In this document: one piece after another, positions 11,301 to 20,664 of the stretch
Layout of the letters: each line of letters opens with the position of its first letter
How positions within the stretch are numbered: position 1 is the stretch's first letter
Source of the DNA: Phoma sp. XZ068
Taxonomy: Eukaryota; Ascomycota; Dothideomycetes; Pleosporales; Didymellaceae
Length of the DNA: 64,000 nt
Assembly: GCA_004835665.1 (NCBI GenBank)
Contig: RBKR01000010.1
Span: forward strand, 1,364,001 to 1,428,000
Direction: 5' to 3'
The notes under the pieces: generated by a model
Database searches by the model: none
What the model saw: the letters and a program-made list of their open reading frames with translations, nothing else
What the model was told of the DNA's origin: nothing
Translations under genes and position numbers: made by a program

Positions 11301-12023
11301 CCAGATATCTCCTTTGCAGCCAGCCAGTTAGGTCAGTTCACACTAAACCCATCGCCAGAGCACCTGCGGTATGCAAATCGAGTACTCTCCTATCTACAGA
11401 CCACAAAGTACTATGCCATCGAGTTCTCAGACCCTGCGGCCAACAACGCCCTGGATGTAGAGAAAGATGATGAAGTGCTGTTGGTGTCGAGCGATGCGTC
11501 GTTCGCGGATGATACAGAGACTCGAAAATCCACGCAGGGTTACCTGATGAGGTTGTTTAATGGACCGATCATGTGGCAGTCCTCCAAACAGAAGACTGTA
11601 ACCACGTCAACAACTGAAGCTGAGCTTTTATCGCTGTCTCATACAGCGAGGGAGACAATTGCCCTATATCGGCTATTCGCCAACATTGAATTTGACCCAG
11701 AACACCTGCCCAGCATACTCTGTGATAATCAACAAACGGTAGGCCTGATCCAGAAGGAACGACCACAACTGACGTCAAAACTTAAACATGTCGACATACA
11801 CAATCTCTGGCTTAGACAGATCCATCAAGAAGGCAAAATAAAGGTACAGTGGGTACCAACAACTAGCATGCCGGCGGATGGTTTTACCAAACCACTCTCA
11901 ACAGAAAAGCACTCGCAATTCATGAAGCAATTGGATCTGGTTGACATATCAGCACAGGTAAATCCTGGTTGCGTGGATATGGAATACAGCACAGATATCC
12001 AGACTTCATCTGATACGGAGTGA
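8355..12023 (+). CDS. Copia polyprotein: protease, integrase, RT, RNase H
   Basis: One open frame of 1222 aa from ATG to TGA. In order: a protease with LDNCADTHVCND at about residue 71, in place of the usual D-S/T-G core; a GAG-pre-integrase zinc finger with WHARLGHI and CEQC (about 218-257); integrase catalytic residues in HFDLID, YIQSDGEKGL and SSAERSGG; reverse transcriptase with WVFTYKFDQGG, QIDFKNAFINAD and the catalytic FVDDMLI; and RNase H with SSDASFADD, STTEAELLSLS and CDNQQTVGL. The protein copies element RNA to DNA and integrates it. No stop or frameshift is present. Without gag the copy should depend on a related element for particles. Confidence 0.92.
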   Translation: MNIERCFKKLGIALPNVWPKRASNQPNSKSNNQVASNTTQSQISKAAYSTVRFAFNTATSNEFDGYFRLDNCADTHVCNDLSRFINYNPLYNETIQFGDSETYVAGTGEVAVHIRTPSGPNLLHLHNVAYVPGFHWNLINAHALEQQGLFFNTRTCWMEYSDGSNAFKLTKHGAFRVVEPHIKDAIINAETQGSAERSFAMATKARKPPVAIASMDIWHARLGHIRKEALEHMPEAVEGVALDTRDFQRNTELCEQCQLAQAHNTISHIPIWKGTYPFEKVHFDLIDMEEAFNADSWVAHFYCSYCGYQISFNLPTKSQEILISITQEFFTMTNDNWGFTTRYIQSDGEKGLGEAWKALVAKRGITHNPSPPDTPDQNSSAERSGGVIMTIARKLRIQGNLPQKLWPYIVAHATRLLNRIPIQRKQWQTPYEMVHSRKPNLSQFRTIGSLSYVLIKNKKYRPRKAKLQEKAIKGWLVGLEATNIYKVWIPHLNRVVISRDVQIDEKVKYNPDFDTTVPESRQALSIIINEIDLDEEDIDPLLIMEDATQQNTETLHLPLPTPEGSLQPTGTAEARTQASVAQPPPSPVSITRTERGTEALALENLRSSSGRAIKISKRGHDAIDTFNLTLTPDRVHKRARLQAHALRLERAKVGEQVAHAFAQARTMKTHRKDLPPPPESWYQLKRHPEREGFKKAADREIKSLEEKGAFELVDHPVDKQVLPLKWVFTYKFDQGGYLDKHKARICARGDLQHHTGEDIYAATGAYRSFRILMAIVCAYGLICHQIDFKNAFINADMDEEIYTTCPPGYGRPGKVWRLLKALYGLRKSPKLWYNELVSFLQRLGFQSCPEEPCIMVNKETKLVLFLFVDDMLIIAPQNKHQQLQQFKEAVQNKYDIKDLGEASSFLNIRIRRDLKAKKLWICQDGYIDKICVKFGIDETKPIATPLPSSYHPLPYEGQATNQQTMEMQEKVGSILYPAVVTRPDISFAASQLGQFTLNPSPEHLRYANRVLSYLQTTKYYAIEFSDPAANNALDVEKDDEVLLVSSDASFADDTETRKSTQGYLMRLFNGPIMWQSSKQKTVTTSTTEAELLSLSHTARETIALYRLFANIEFDPEHLPSILCDNQQTVGLIQKERPQLTSKLKHVDIHNLWLRQIHQEGKIKVQWVPTTSMPADGFTKPLSTEKHSQFMKQLDLVDISAQVNPGCVDMEYSTDIQTSSDTE

Positions 12024-12037
12024 AATCTGGGGGGGTG

Positions 12038-12239
12038 TGTCGCACGCCATTGGCCAAGGGCAGTAGTTCGCTTAGCACTCCACGTGATGTCTTCATAAAA
12101 GACTCAGAGAATGGTGCCATCTCTTGAAGACAGACACGACACATTGTCGTACACAAAAAGACAATCACAAAAACCATCTTAATTTTGTGCCTCATATCCC
12201 AATCATTTTCACTGTTCAGTTAACACCTACAGTGCGACA
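12038..12239 (+). repeat. Copia 3' LTR
   Basis: 202 bp, preceded by a purine tract ending in seven G. It matches the 5' LTR except for a few bases. Confidence 0.9.
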
Positions 12240-13039
12240 TTTTACCATCATCGCTCAGCTTATATCTAGGCACTTGCGCGGCACGATTAGTAACGCAGTT
12301 TAGGTTCACGACAGCGCTTGGCCTGCGACACTTCTGTTATGCAGCGAGAGATCAGAAGGCCCTGAGTGAACCCGATAGCCTCTGCCAGTGCATTTTAGTG
12401 GTCATCACACAGTCTCAATGTGTTCTAGCGTAAGTCGTGCCGTAAGCGACAACCCATGCAGGTCCCAACGGCGCAGTGATCGCCAAGAGCATTGCCGGCA
12501 ACGACGCTATGCGATTGAGTGTATCCGAGAAGCATCTGATGGGCTGGCCTCGATCGGGACATCGCGTTACGAGCGCCGTAACATGGACTATGCATCTGCT
12601 AAGCATACCGCTGGCGCGACAATAATGCAATCACAGCACACACTCTTCCTCAGATCTTGACGGTCTCGTTGGCTAAACTTGCGGCGGTCCCATGCCATTC
12701 AAGCCAATGATGCCCCTAGCGCGAGGATGATTTCCCACAGCGTCCATTCTTTTTCGAACATCAACTTTTCCAGGTCAGCGAAAGGTCGATTTCCATCGAT
12801 TTTTCGTTCAAACACGACTCAAATGCCTTCTTAAATCTGTTTCCCAACGTCCTCTCCCCGCTGCAGGCGTTGTGGCAGGCGCGCTGCCCTCTTTTGTCTT
12901 TCAGCTCTTCGCTGAGCTGAAATTTCTTCAAAATGGCCCGTGCGCTACTCAGATTTTCATGTTCGGTCGAAGGCCACAACCACCAGCAAGACAAGGAGAC
13001 AGTTTTGCCACTCCTTGTTCTTGCAGTATAAGGGCATCG
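12240..13039. other. intergenic, no gene recognised
   Basis: No open frame with recognisable composition, splice sites or similarity. No repeat matching another part of the window was seen. Confidence 0.45.
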
Positions 13040-13375
13040 CCAGGCCTACCGCAAGGCTCTCCACGCGAAGAGCTACGGCGCAATTCGACAGAGCACCGGC
13101 TCTCCACACCCACAACGATGAGAGCTGCTTTCAGCTCTCTGAAGACCGACTGTCAGCGTCCCAGACCTGACACAACACGCAAACAAGGCAGCCAGCATGG
13201 CCTTAGATTTCACGACCCTTGGGGATAAAGAAGAAGGACAGGCCTGGCTCTGCCTTCCTACTACACCTATCTCCTCAGACACAGGCATGGCCAAGCCTAG
13301 TACAAAGGCTCTCCTCGCGCAGAGCCACGGCTTCGATTCGGCAGGGCACCGGCTCTTCACACCCACCTACTCTTT
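13040..13375 (+). repeat. direct duplication of an 80-bp unit
   Basis: The block 13040-13114 (CCAGGCCTAC ... CTCCACACCCAC) recurs with about 75% identity at 13291-13375 (CCAAGCCTAG ... CTTCACACCCAC). Both share AAGGCTCTCC.CGCG.AGAGC and GGCA/GAGCACCGGCTCT. The second copy runs straight into the LINE 3' region, so this may be a repeated segment of the LINE 3' untranslated region. Confidence 0.6.
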
Positions 13376-13647
13376 CCTACTCTCTCTCATGGCACTCAAC
13401 CGCCTCTGAATACACACGAGGGAACCACCCTGATGTACACACACTGCTCAGTCTCCCCAATTGGAAGGGGAGCTGTAGTTCTGAAATGGTAACAATACCC
13501 GCGCAGGCAAGAAATGCTTTCTAAGGTAGTGTGGCAGCACTGTAATTCCATAGCTTAGCACGTCGTATATGCCCTTCGGGAGGCGAGATGGTGGACTTAA
13601 TCCCCATCAACTAGACGAAAAATGAATACCAACCAACCAACCAACCA
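13350..13647 (+). mobile_element. LINE 3' end with (CCAA)n tail, copy 1
   Basis: About 300 bp matching the 3' end of the LINE at 30410-31413. Shared blocks include CCCGCGCAGGCAAGAAATGC, CGTCGTATATGCCCTTCGGG and GATGGTGGACTTAATCCCCA. Both copies end in a run of CCAA units (here to 13647). It holds only 3' untranslated sequence, so it is a 5'-truncated dead insertion. Confidence 0.8.
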
Positions 13648-13702
13648 GCCCCTAGCGCGATGCACGCGACGCATTAGATGCTTCCTGTGTAGAACCAAGC
13701 GC

Positions 13703-13921
13703 GACGCCCCCGTTTCGTGCGGAATCTGGCTTAGTGCAATGCCACCGTTTTGTGCGGAATTTGGCATAGCGTGACGCCACCGTTTTGTGCGGAATCTGTC
13801 ATAGCGTGACGCTATCGTTTCGTGCGATTTGGCGCTGACAAGGGGTGTGCAGAATGTCCGCGATTTAGTGTAGGACCAAGCGCGACGACGCCTCCGTTTT
13901 GTGCGGAATCTGGCATAGCGC
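13703..13921 (+). repeat. minisatellite, about 35-bp unit
   Basis: Four imperfect units run from 13703 to about 13835 with the core CCGTTTTGTGCGGAATCTG and a linker like GCATAGCGTGACG. A further unit lies at 13886-13921 after a 50-bp gap. The unit length and identity vary too much for a CRISPR array and there are no spacers of constant length. Confidence 0.7.
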
Positions 13922-15157
13922 GAGGTACTGCGATGATTGCAATGCAGACCTGCAGCGGAAGCGATTTCGCACATGGGTCCTTCTCTGAACCAACCAAGCC
14001 GCGATACCCACATGATCGGACAGCGCTTGCCGTCAGCCGTGTGCAGAAAGGGAACCTGGACCTAGACCTTGCCAAAGCTCCGGCTGTACTCTTCAACTTA
14101 GCTACGTCGTAGAAGAAAACGAAGAAGCGAGGCACCCTCACTGCCTGACTTCGTTAGGAAGAAAGAAAGCGTTGCACCGAGACATAGCATGTTCTGCGTA
14201 TGGATAGCGTACTGCCTCGCAGAAGTGCAGTACTCCGTGATTCCTTTACAGCGTGTGGTATGATGGACCTGGACACGAGATTTACACCCCGGTCGGGCTG
14301 ACCGGTCGAACAAAAGGAAAACTTCTCTATCGGTACCGGGACGACGGGACCTTATGTTGCAGGCAATGGGGAAACGGCATGTTGTAGCGGGCCGAGAGGC
14401 TTGTGGCTTTTACGTCGCAGCCAATCGCCGCCTGGTCAACTTCCCTGAACGGGTAATTACTTCCGATCTGTCGAACACTGATGCATCGAAGGGCAAATCC
14501 GCAGGGGAGGGCATTGGTGTTCCAGGTGTCACCAAGCAGGCGGAAGCTGTGCCGAGGCCAGTGCTGAGGTCCTCCAGACGCCTTAATAGCCGCGTTTACA
14601 GTGTGCCAGGCGTTGCAGGTGGAAGCCCAATCTAGTTGACTGCGTGCGGAATCGGGGCGTTACCCGTTGTGAAGCGGGTACTGTGTCGTGAAAGATGCGT
14701 GTTGGCGGACTAGTGCTCAGGGTCAGCTGCAGTGTCATGATGGCGATGCATCAAGTAATCAGCGGCTACAAGCTAACGAACGGTCCGCCCTCCCGCTGTC
14801 GAGGGAATTATTCCACGCAGGCTTTCAAGTACATCAGTTGTCGCAGAACGACTGTGGGGCCAGGCTTGCCATCTCGCAACTCCCTGATGGCAGGGCTTGA
14901 CGAGCCATGGTTCTACAATGGGAACGTTTGACTTTGCCCTTGCTGCAGGCTATGTCGAAAGCACAGACGTGCAGGTCCAGAAGCAGCCTGGCCTGGCCTC
15001 GGAGCACGCATTGCTTGCCTGCAGCAGGCAAAAGTTTGCCTTATCCCGCCTTCATCTGCACTTAAAGCTGCTAGAGCCACTTTCTGACTGACAGCACAAA
15101 GCTGTGTTTCTACAACTTTCGACCTTTGTGCAGACTGCAAATCTTTACTTACGAACC
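13922..15157. other. intergenic, no gene recognised
   Basis: Several frames of 60-95 codons are open, but none has convincing composition, splice signals or known motifs. The last 150 bases are the likely promoter of the polyproline gene; no TATA box stands out. Confidence 0.45.
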
Positions 15158-16708
15158 ATGGATTCTGATGACCTGGTCATCATTGAGAGCGAACCGCCGC
15201 CGGGGACTAGCGTTTCTCGTGATGTGCATCCCAGCCTCAAGATTGCGAAGAAGGGCAATGATCTGGATGAGGAATCCGAGCCTGATTCTCACCCAGTAAT
15301 CCATACGAGTGTGCCAATGCGGCATGGGCGATATCTGTATCACAACTATCTACGCGATACCAACGATCATTGCTCTTATTGCCATGATTTTCTCTTGCAA
15401 GCATACCAGGAGAGGCGCTTCAGCGCAATTCTTCCCCCGCCACGTATGACGGTATGCGTAAGTTTTTCCTTGTCCACTGAGAACCTGATTTACTGAGATT
15501 TCCCCTTAGCCTGCACCTCCGCCCCCTCCGCCTCCGCAGCTTATGCCTCATAACCCATTCGTAAGCAACCTTTCCTCCATCCCAAGGCAAAACACCAGAC
15601 TAAATCCACGACAGCAATTGGCACTGCGAGGGCCACCCCTTGCTTCAATACCCCCGCCGCCTCCTCCGTCACCACCACCACCACCTCCTGTAAGTGTTCA
15701 ATCGTTTAGTCATTCCAACAAGGCAACTGACTGATTGAAAGCCACCACCACCGCCCCCTCCTCCGCCTCCAGTAAGTTTTGAAGCGTTTATCTGCTCCAA
15801 GAGCATTATTGACTGAGTGAAAGCCGCCACCACCGCCGCCACCACCTCCACCACCGCCGCCGCCGCCTCCTCCTCCAGCCGTGTGCTGTCCCCCTCCCCC
15901 TCCTCCTCCTCCTCCTCCTCCACCACCACCACCTCCTGGGTACAACGATCACACATACAGTCCTAACATCCACGTGCCATCACCCGATTCGCTGATCCCA
16001 GTACATTACTCTGGTCAAATTCTCCTGAATCAAAACAGAGTAGTCCGTGTCGCTCCATTCTGCCGCAACGTATTCGTCACTTCGCACCGCGCGCAAGCCA
16101 CCGACCTTATCGAACTCAAATGGTTGCTCCAGTATGGCACCACCGAGACTTGGTACGAGAAACCCAACAACGCCCTTCTCAAGCGCATGAAAGGTGCAGA
16201 ATCATCCAACTGCGAAGCCGACGAGCTTCCTTCAAGCAATGCAAAGCCTATCGAAATTACGACACCTAAGGTGTGGGCATCGGTTGCACTCACCACGCCC
16301 ACGGACAACATCATTGGGTGCACTGCCAACCATAGCGTGGACATGGGTAGACAAGTTCTCCACTGCCGGGATTGCGTCAAGGAGAAGTCCTGCGACCTGG
16401 AAGCTACGGATCTGGTCTACTGTCTCGTATTTAACAGCTCTCAGGCTCAAGACATCTTTGTTCCAGGTGGCTCCATCAACTACGGTCGACCGATGTACAA
16501 GATGATCAAGTGTGGTAGCAGGGAAGCAGCTGTTGCTGGAGTCTTCCATACTACTGGGCTGAATGGCTGGAATCTAGTTTTCAGTTGTGTTGTGAGGGCT
16601 GATGAAGATATCAAGGACAGAGGTGGAAATTTCAGAAGAGTGGAGAAGTTATGCATGCTTGCTAACAAGGACGATGGTGACCATGAGTCTATCAGAGTCT
16701 TCTACTAA
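15158..16708 (+). CDS. polyproline-rich protein of unknown function, 5 exons
   Basis: Exons are 15158-15457, 15510-15560, 15615-15689, 15742-15771 and 15824-16708, giving 446 aa. All four introns are phase 0 with GTAAGT or GTAAGC donors. Introns 1, 3 and 4 are exactly 52 nt and intron 2 is 54 nt. The N-terminal 100 aa are acidic, then hydrophilic with CSYCHDFLLQAYQERRF. Exons 2-4 encode almost only proline. Exon 4 is ten proline codons, and exon 5 opens with 18 and then 16 prolines split by AVCC. The C-terminal 255 aa look globular, with several Cys and motifs such as VFVTSHRAQATDLIELKW and CRDCVKEKSCDLEATDLVY. I see no signal peptide or membrane segment. I do not recognise the family. An ATG in the same frame may also lie upstream, but 15158 has the better context (GAACC before ATG). 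Confidence 0.75.
15690..15823 (+). repeat. duplicated intron-microexon module
   Basis: Intron 3 (15690-15741) and intron 4 (15772-15823) are both 52 nt and alike along their length. They share the donor GTAAGT, a CGTTTA block, and ends GACTGATTGAAAG and GACTGAGTGAAAG. The 30-nt exon between them encodes ten prolines. This indicates tandem duplication of an intron plus its proline exon. Confidence 0.75.
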
Positions 16709-18571
16709 GCGCGTCAGATTCCAGGGAAGCACTTGTCTTATTTCGCACGCGTTACTTTTGCATTTCTTTTTGGGTTCTCTTTAGTTTTCTCCAGGCGTAT
16801 ACCTACCTCGCATAGCGCCCCGTGCTGAAACGATTGCTTCTGCACGGGCAAGCCATCCGTGGTGTGTTGTCCAGCATAAGGAATCCGCGACTGTAGGTCT
16901 GTACGCAGCAGCGCACGCAGCAGCGCCCTGACGCTTCTTGGTAGCGCACGATGCGCGCACCGTTGGCGGACGCTGCTAAAGTAAATGTACTGCAGAAGTT
17001 CTTTCATACGAGCGATGCTATTCTGGCCGAATTCAGCGCTCAAGCTTTACTGTACCCTTTTCCTGGTTTTTTATGTGTCTCTATGCGTGTCGATGGTCGA
17101 ATCATCGAGGACTGCGACAAACTTGTTATTGAACCTGGTGAGGATCTTCGTTCGTACATCTTCGTATCACTGGCCTTTTGTCTTTCATTTCCATATATTT
17201 TATAGCGTTTGTGGAGTTATGGCGTTTAGTCATACGTTGAACACAGCAGTCTTACTAGCATAGCACAGATGTAGCCCGATAAATTGATCTGTAAGGAAGA
17301 CTTGTATACAACACTACCGTTTGCCAAATCCAGCAGAGTACGAGAGGCTGCGTTTCTACCACCGTTCATTCAAGACTTCCATGAGAAAGTAGTTCTTCAT
17401 GCTGCATATTTGCTCCAGACCGCATCTAATCGTTGGCATTGGCGTCGGAAAACTCGGACGAGAAGCTTGCAGACCTGTGCGCTGCATATGTCTCATCAAT
17501 ATAAGTGCATCAGGGGAGCCAGAGTACAGGCCATCCAACCTTGGCTTCGAAGCACTGCGGTGGTTATAGCTCATCCCCGTGGAAACATCAATACATGCCT
17601 TTCCGAAGTTTCAGCAGACGAGTATCGCCGTGATGCAGCTCCACGAGAGCGATGCTCCGCTCGTGCGTGTCGTCGAGCGTACTGAGCATGAGAGCTCTTG
17701 CGCGAATCTCCTCAGACCTTGTCAGGGTGTGTCGAAGGGGCACAACTCGTTCAACATGCGGGGCGACAGTGTACGAGGCTGTACATTATAGTGTTCTTCA
17801 ATCCTTCGCGGGTCATTCAATGAGGATGGCCAACAACCGCTGTCTGCGAACAAGGATCACGTCTCCGCAGACCTAGATCAAAAGGAACATTACTGGAGCT
17901 GGGGGCATCTAGTCTCTCAATAGATGCGAGGTGTCAAGACAGCCGCCCATTCATTCGGGCCGTCCATTCGCAAGGAATCAAGCTTCAATTTCGAAGCTTT
18001 CAGGGATTTTTGTTCGTATATCCAAGCGCGGCCTCGATTGGAGTCATGTTGGTGGGGATATAGGGGGTGGTAGGGTGGGTGAACGTTCTTTGGTTTTGGT
18101 TTTCCCCGCCGGCTAGTTGGTCCTGCCGGAGGGGTGATAAGCTACGGTAGTGAGTCAGCGCGACCCCACTCTTGGGGACGCATCCCTCATAGGGCTACCT
18201 CAGTCGTGCCTGTGCAGGGCAATCCGTTCTCAGTGCCACCAACAGTCATTGTTCGATCCCGAAAAGGCAAGTTTGCAGGAGGCGTTGATTTCGGCGGCCA
18301 CAGTTCCATTCAATGACGATGGCTGTAGACACATTTTATGACAGTTCAACACTAGTGGCACCTGTCAATTGGCTAGACGCGCCAACACCACGATAGGTCT
18401 CGAAGATTGAATGTAAGGCTGCTCTACGCGCAACTATGTACGTAAAAGTCTGCCTATGCCCTTAATATTTGTTTGTTTCTTATGCCTAGGTGATAGAGAG
18501 GCTGTAAAGTTGCACTTCTGATGAGGACGCTAAAAGCGGGTGACGTGGCGTGCACATGCATACTGTATAGG
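16709..18571. other. intergenic, no gene recognised
   Basis: Frames up to 133 codons are open at 17284-17685 but have no known motif and no consistent splice extension. A motif at 18060-18147 matches 579-623. Otherwise nothing recognised. Confidence 0.45.
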
Positions 18572-18734
18572 TGTCAGATTGAATGCTTATAATGCGATGA
18601 TGTGTGTTGTGTTGATTCTCTGATGTTCCTTTTTCTAATTTGCAAAATACATGCTTGTGTGGTTACACGCGAGCTTTGTGTAACCAAACCGTGCACCATC
18701 TCGACCTCTGGCCTCCACATCCTTATATCTGACA
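18572..18734 (+). repeat. solo LTR, family B, copy 1
   Basis: 163 bp with ends TGTCAGAT and ATCTGACA. It is flanked by a perfect 5-bp target duplication ATAGG (18567-18571 and 18735-18739). Related copies lie at 39836-39977 (inverse) and 62786-62939. All three share GTGTGGTTACACG in the centre. Confidence 0.85.
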
Positions 18735-18739
18735 ATAGG

Positions 18740-19050
18740 CGTTTTCAGAATACCTGTGCCGCCCCAAATCAGTCAAATCAGAGGCCAGAGAGTACGCCAC
18801 AACAGCTTAACGTGCAGCACAACATCTAAAATATAGGAAGCTGCTAGAGATATAGAACTCTGCACGTAGAGTCTAGAGGTATAGCTACTTAAGATACGTT
18901 ACTTCTTGATAAGGGAGTTGTAGGGGTGCAAAGATGTAGAGGTAGGCAGCACGTGACAGAGTAAGGCTAAATCTGCAGCTAATTCTGCAGCAGTCCCTAG
19001 TCTGGCCTCTGATTTGACCAGCTCGGGTTGGGACAGGTATTCTGAAAACG
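18740..19050. mobile_element. 311-bp fold-back MITE
   Basis: The left arm 18740-18790 and the right arm 19002-19050 are inverse complements over about 50 bp (outer part CGTTTTCAGAATACCTGT, inner part GTCAAATCAGAGGCCAGA) with a small gap. No coding capacity. The left arm starts directly after the target duplication of the solo LTR, so that LTR inserted at the very edge of the element. Target duplication of the MITE itself is not clear. Confidence 0.75.
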
Positions 19051-19225
19051 ACCCGTAATGCACACCCAGCACCCCAACCAGCGCCTGCAAAAATGTGGCT
19101 GCAAAGCCACACACAAAAGTGACTATCGCGAAATTTTCTGGTGGAGTACTGAAACTGAGACACCTATCAACCACAACTATAACAACTATTCAAACCAATT
19201 CTATAACAGCAACGAATACGACACC

Positions 19226-19681
19226 ATGTGCGAATGGATGTACTGGACTGGCAGCCAATGCGCGCACCGGGGCCACAACCACCGCGGTGAACCCATCCCC
19301 ATCGACGAGAGGCAGTTCATGCTCCACGGAAAGTGGGACATCCTCATGTGCCAACAGTACTGGGCGCGAGAAGGAATCAACCCAGCCACCAACCGTACCT
19401 GCCCGATGCAAGCTAAGAAGACCTACCTGCAGTTGACCGCCGACATGTCCAACTACGGCTACCGCCTATCCAGCCCCAACACCCAGGACGGCGGCAAGGA
19501 CTACCGCTGCTGCCGCTGTAGGGGCACGCTGCCGCAGAGCCGCACTGGTAAGCGGGATCCGTATCCGCGCCAGCCCGATTGGGACACGCCAGGCATGACG
19601 GCGAACCACAAGAGCGACCGCGTCTATGACGACGATGACTGGGAGTTTAGGAGTCGTGGAGTGTCTCGGATGGGTCGGTGA
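19226..19681 (+). CDS. small Cys-rich protein of unknown function
   Basis: 151 aa from the ATG at 19226, which sits in a good context (ACACC before ATG), to TGA. It contains CEWMYWTGSQCAHRGH near the N-terminus, CQQYWAREG and RTCPMQAKK in the middle, and YRCCRCRGTLP near residue 93. The C-terminal third is Arg/Asp rich and probably disordered. The spaced Cys and His pairs suggest a small zinc-binding protein; that is inference. No signal peptide. The frame is also open upstream to 19058, but that part overlaps the end of the MITE flank and is less likely to be coding. Confidence 0.6.
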   Translation: MCEWMYWTGSQCAHRGHNHRGEPIPIDERQFMLHGKWDILMCQQYWAREGINPATNRTCPMQAKKTYLQLTADMSNYGYRLSSPNTQDGGKDYRCCRCRGTLPQSRTGKRDPYPRQPDWDTPGMTANHKSDRVYDDDDWEFRSRGVSRMGR

Positions 19682-19895
19682 TTTGAGGAAAGGGCGGAGA
19701 CTACAACAAAGAGCATTCGCTGAGTCTTCTTTGGAGTTGTCTCAAGTGTCTGGACTCGTGGGGACTGAGCCAGGATAAGCGGTTTGAGAACGGGGCTGAG
19801 ACGTTGGGTTACTATCTTGAGTGTCTGAAACTCCGCGGATAAAGAAACAGTGAACAAAGTTGGAGCCTGGAAGATGGCCAGAAGACTAGTGTAAC

Positions 19896-20042
19896 TGTAA
19901 GCCTAGGACCACATCACATGACTGCTCTGCAGGCATGACTAATGCGTCCGACATACTTTCGAGCTTAGATCACCCACTTTTACATACACAGAACAATACA
20001 CTCATACATGAGACCCAATACTAGTGCCCCCCTTTGCTTACA
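19896..20042 (+). repeat. solo LTR, family A, copy 3
   Basis: 147 bp with TGTAAGC and GCTTACA ends and a perfect 5-bp target duplication GTAAC (19891-19895 and 20043-20047). This copy proves that family A behaves as an LTR insertion. Confidence 0.88.
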
Positions 20043-20664
20043 GTAACTTCGATGCACTTTCGGCGAAAGACAATTATGTTCCTTCAACAACTGTCTCATC
20101 TCTGTCACTTGTTAGCTGTACTCATGAGAAGTACAGGGATACAAACGATTTGAGGAGATGACATAGGCGGAGGGCGACTGTTGCGGTGCGTGCTTGTTTG
20201 GTTGCAGGCGTTGAGAGTCAGCTGCAGACAATGACAGCGACGGACCACACTGACTTTTGGTTGTCATCGGTATTTGTGTCTCACAAGCTTTTCACTACTC
20301 TTAGACGTGATTGAACATCTCAGCGCACTCGGTAACGGTCGGTCAAAGGGCTGTCTACGCCACTCTGCGATAGCTCGTTGCAGTTTCTGTTCCCACTACT
20401 TAGCTGCGAGACTGGAAGTGTAAAGCTAGGAATTAGCCTACCCCTCGGTGCCCAAGCTTAGCGCCAGGTTGATGTCTGTAAAATTTAAGTACGTTACCAT
20501 GATTTACAAGTTACCAATCTATCTGAAGAACGCGCCGGCAGAGTACCGTCCGAATGTTGCTTACAATCATCTCAAAGAAAAAGGAAGAGATGCAGAATCC
20601 AAAACCGTCAGAACTACACAAACAAGATATCTGGTTCCGGAGCCCTCAGTCCATAGCGCTACTC
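20043..20664. other. intergenic, no gene recognised
   Basis: Nothing recognised. It holds the 3' flank of the perilipin pseudogene on the minus strand. Confidence 0.45.

Larger units (their letters stand above)
7566..12239 (+). mobile_element. Ty1/Copia LTR retrotransposon, nearly complete but without gag
   Basis: Two near-identical LTRs (7566-7772 and 12038-12239) flank a half-tRNA primer binding site, a 0.57-kb non-coding stretch where gag should be, one intact pol frame (8355-12023), and a polypurine tract ending in a run of seven G before the 3' LTR. The element is about 4.67 kb. The LTRs differ by only a few substitutions, a 5-bp indel and one small rearrangement, so the insertion is young. 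The flanking bases (CGCAT before, TTTTA after) do not form a target duplication, which points to LTR recombination or a flanking deletion. Confidence 0.9.

Noticed and set aside
13703..13921. Regular repeats that could suggest a CRISPR array
   Set aside because: Units are contiguous, without unique spacers of constant length, and the genome is fungal; it is a minisatellite.
15669..15956. Minus-strand frames rich in glycine or glutamate opposite the proline exons
   Set aside because: They are the complement of proline codons; the plus-strand exon structure with four in-frame introns explains the region better.
17284..17685. 133-codon frame as a gene
   Set aside because: No ATG start, no motif and no splice extension.
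18170..18265. GTTCGATCCC resembling a tRNA T-loop
   Set aside because: No matching acceptor, D or anticodon stems could be built around it.
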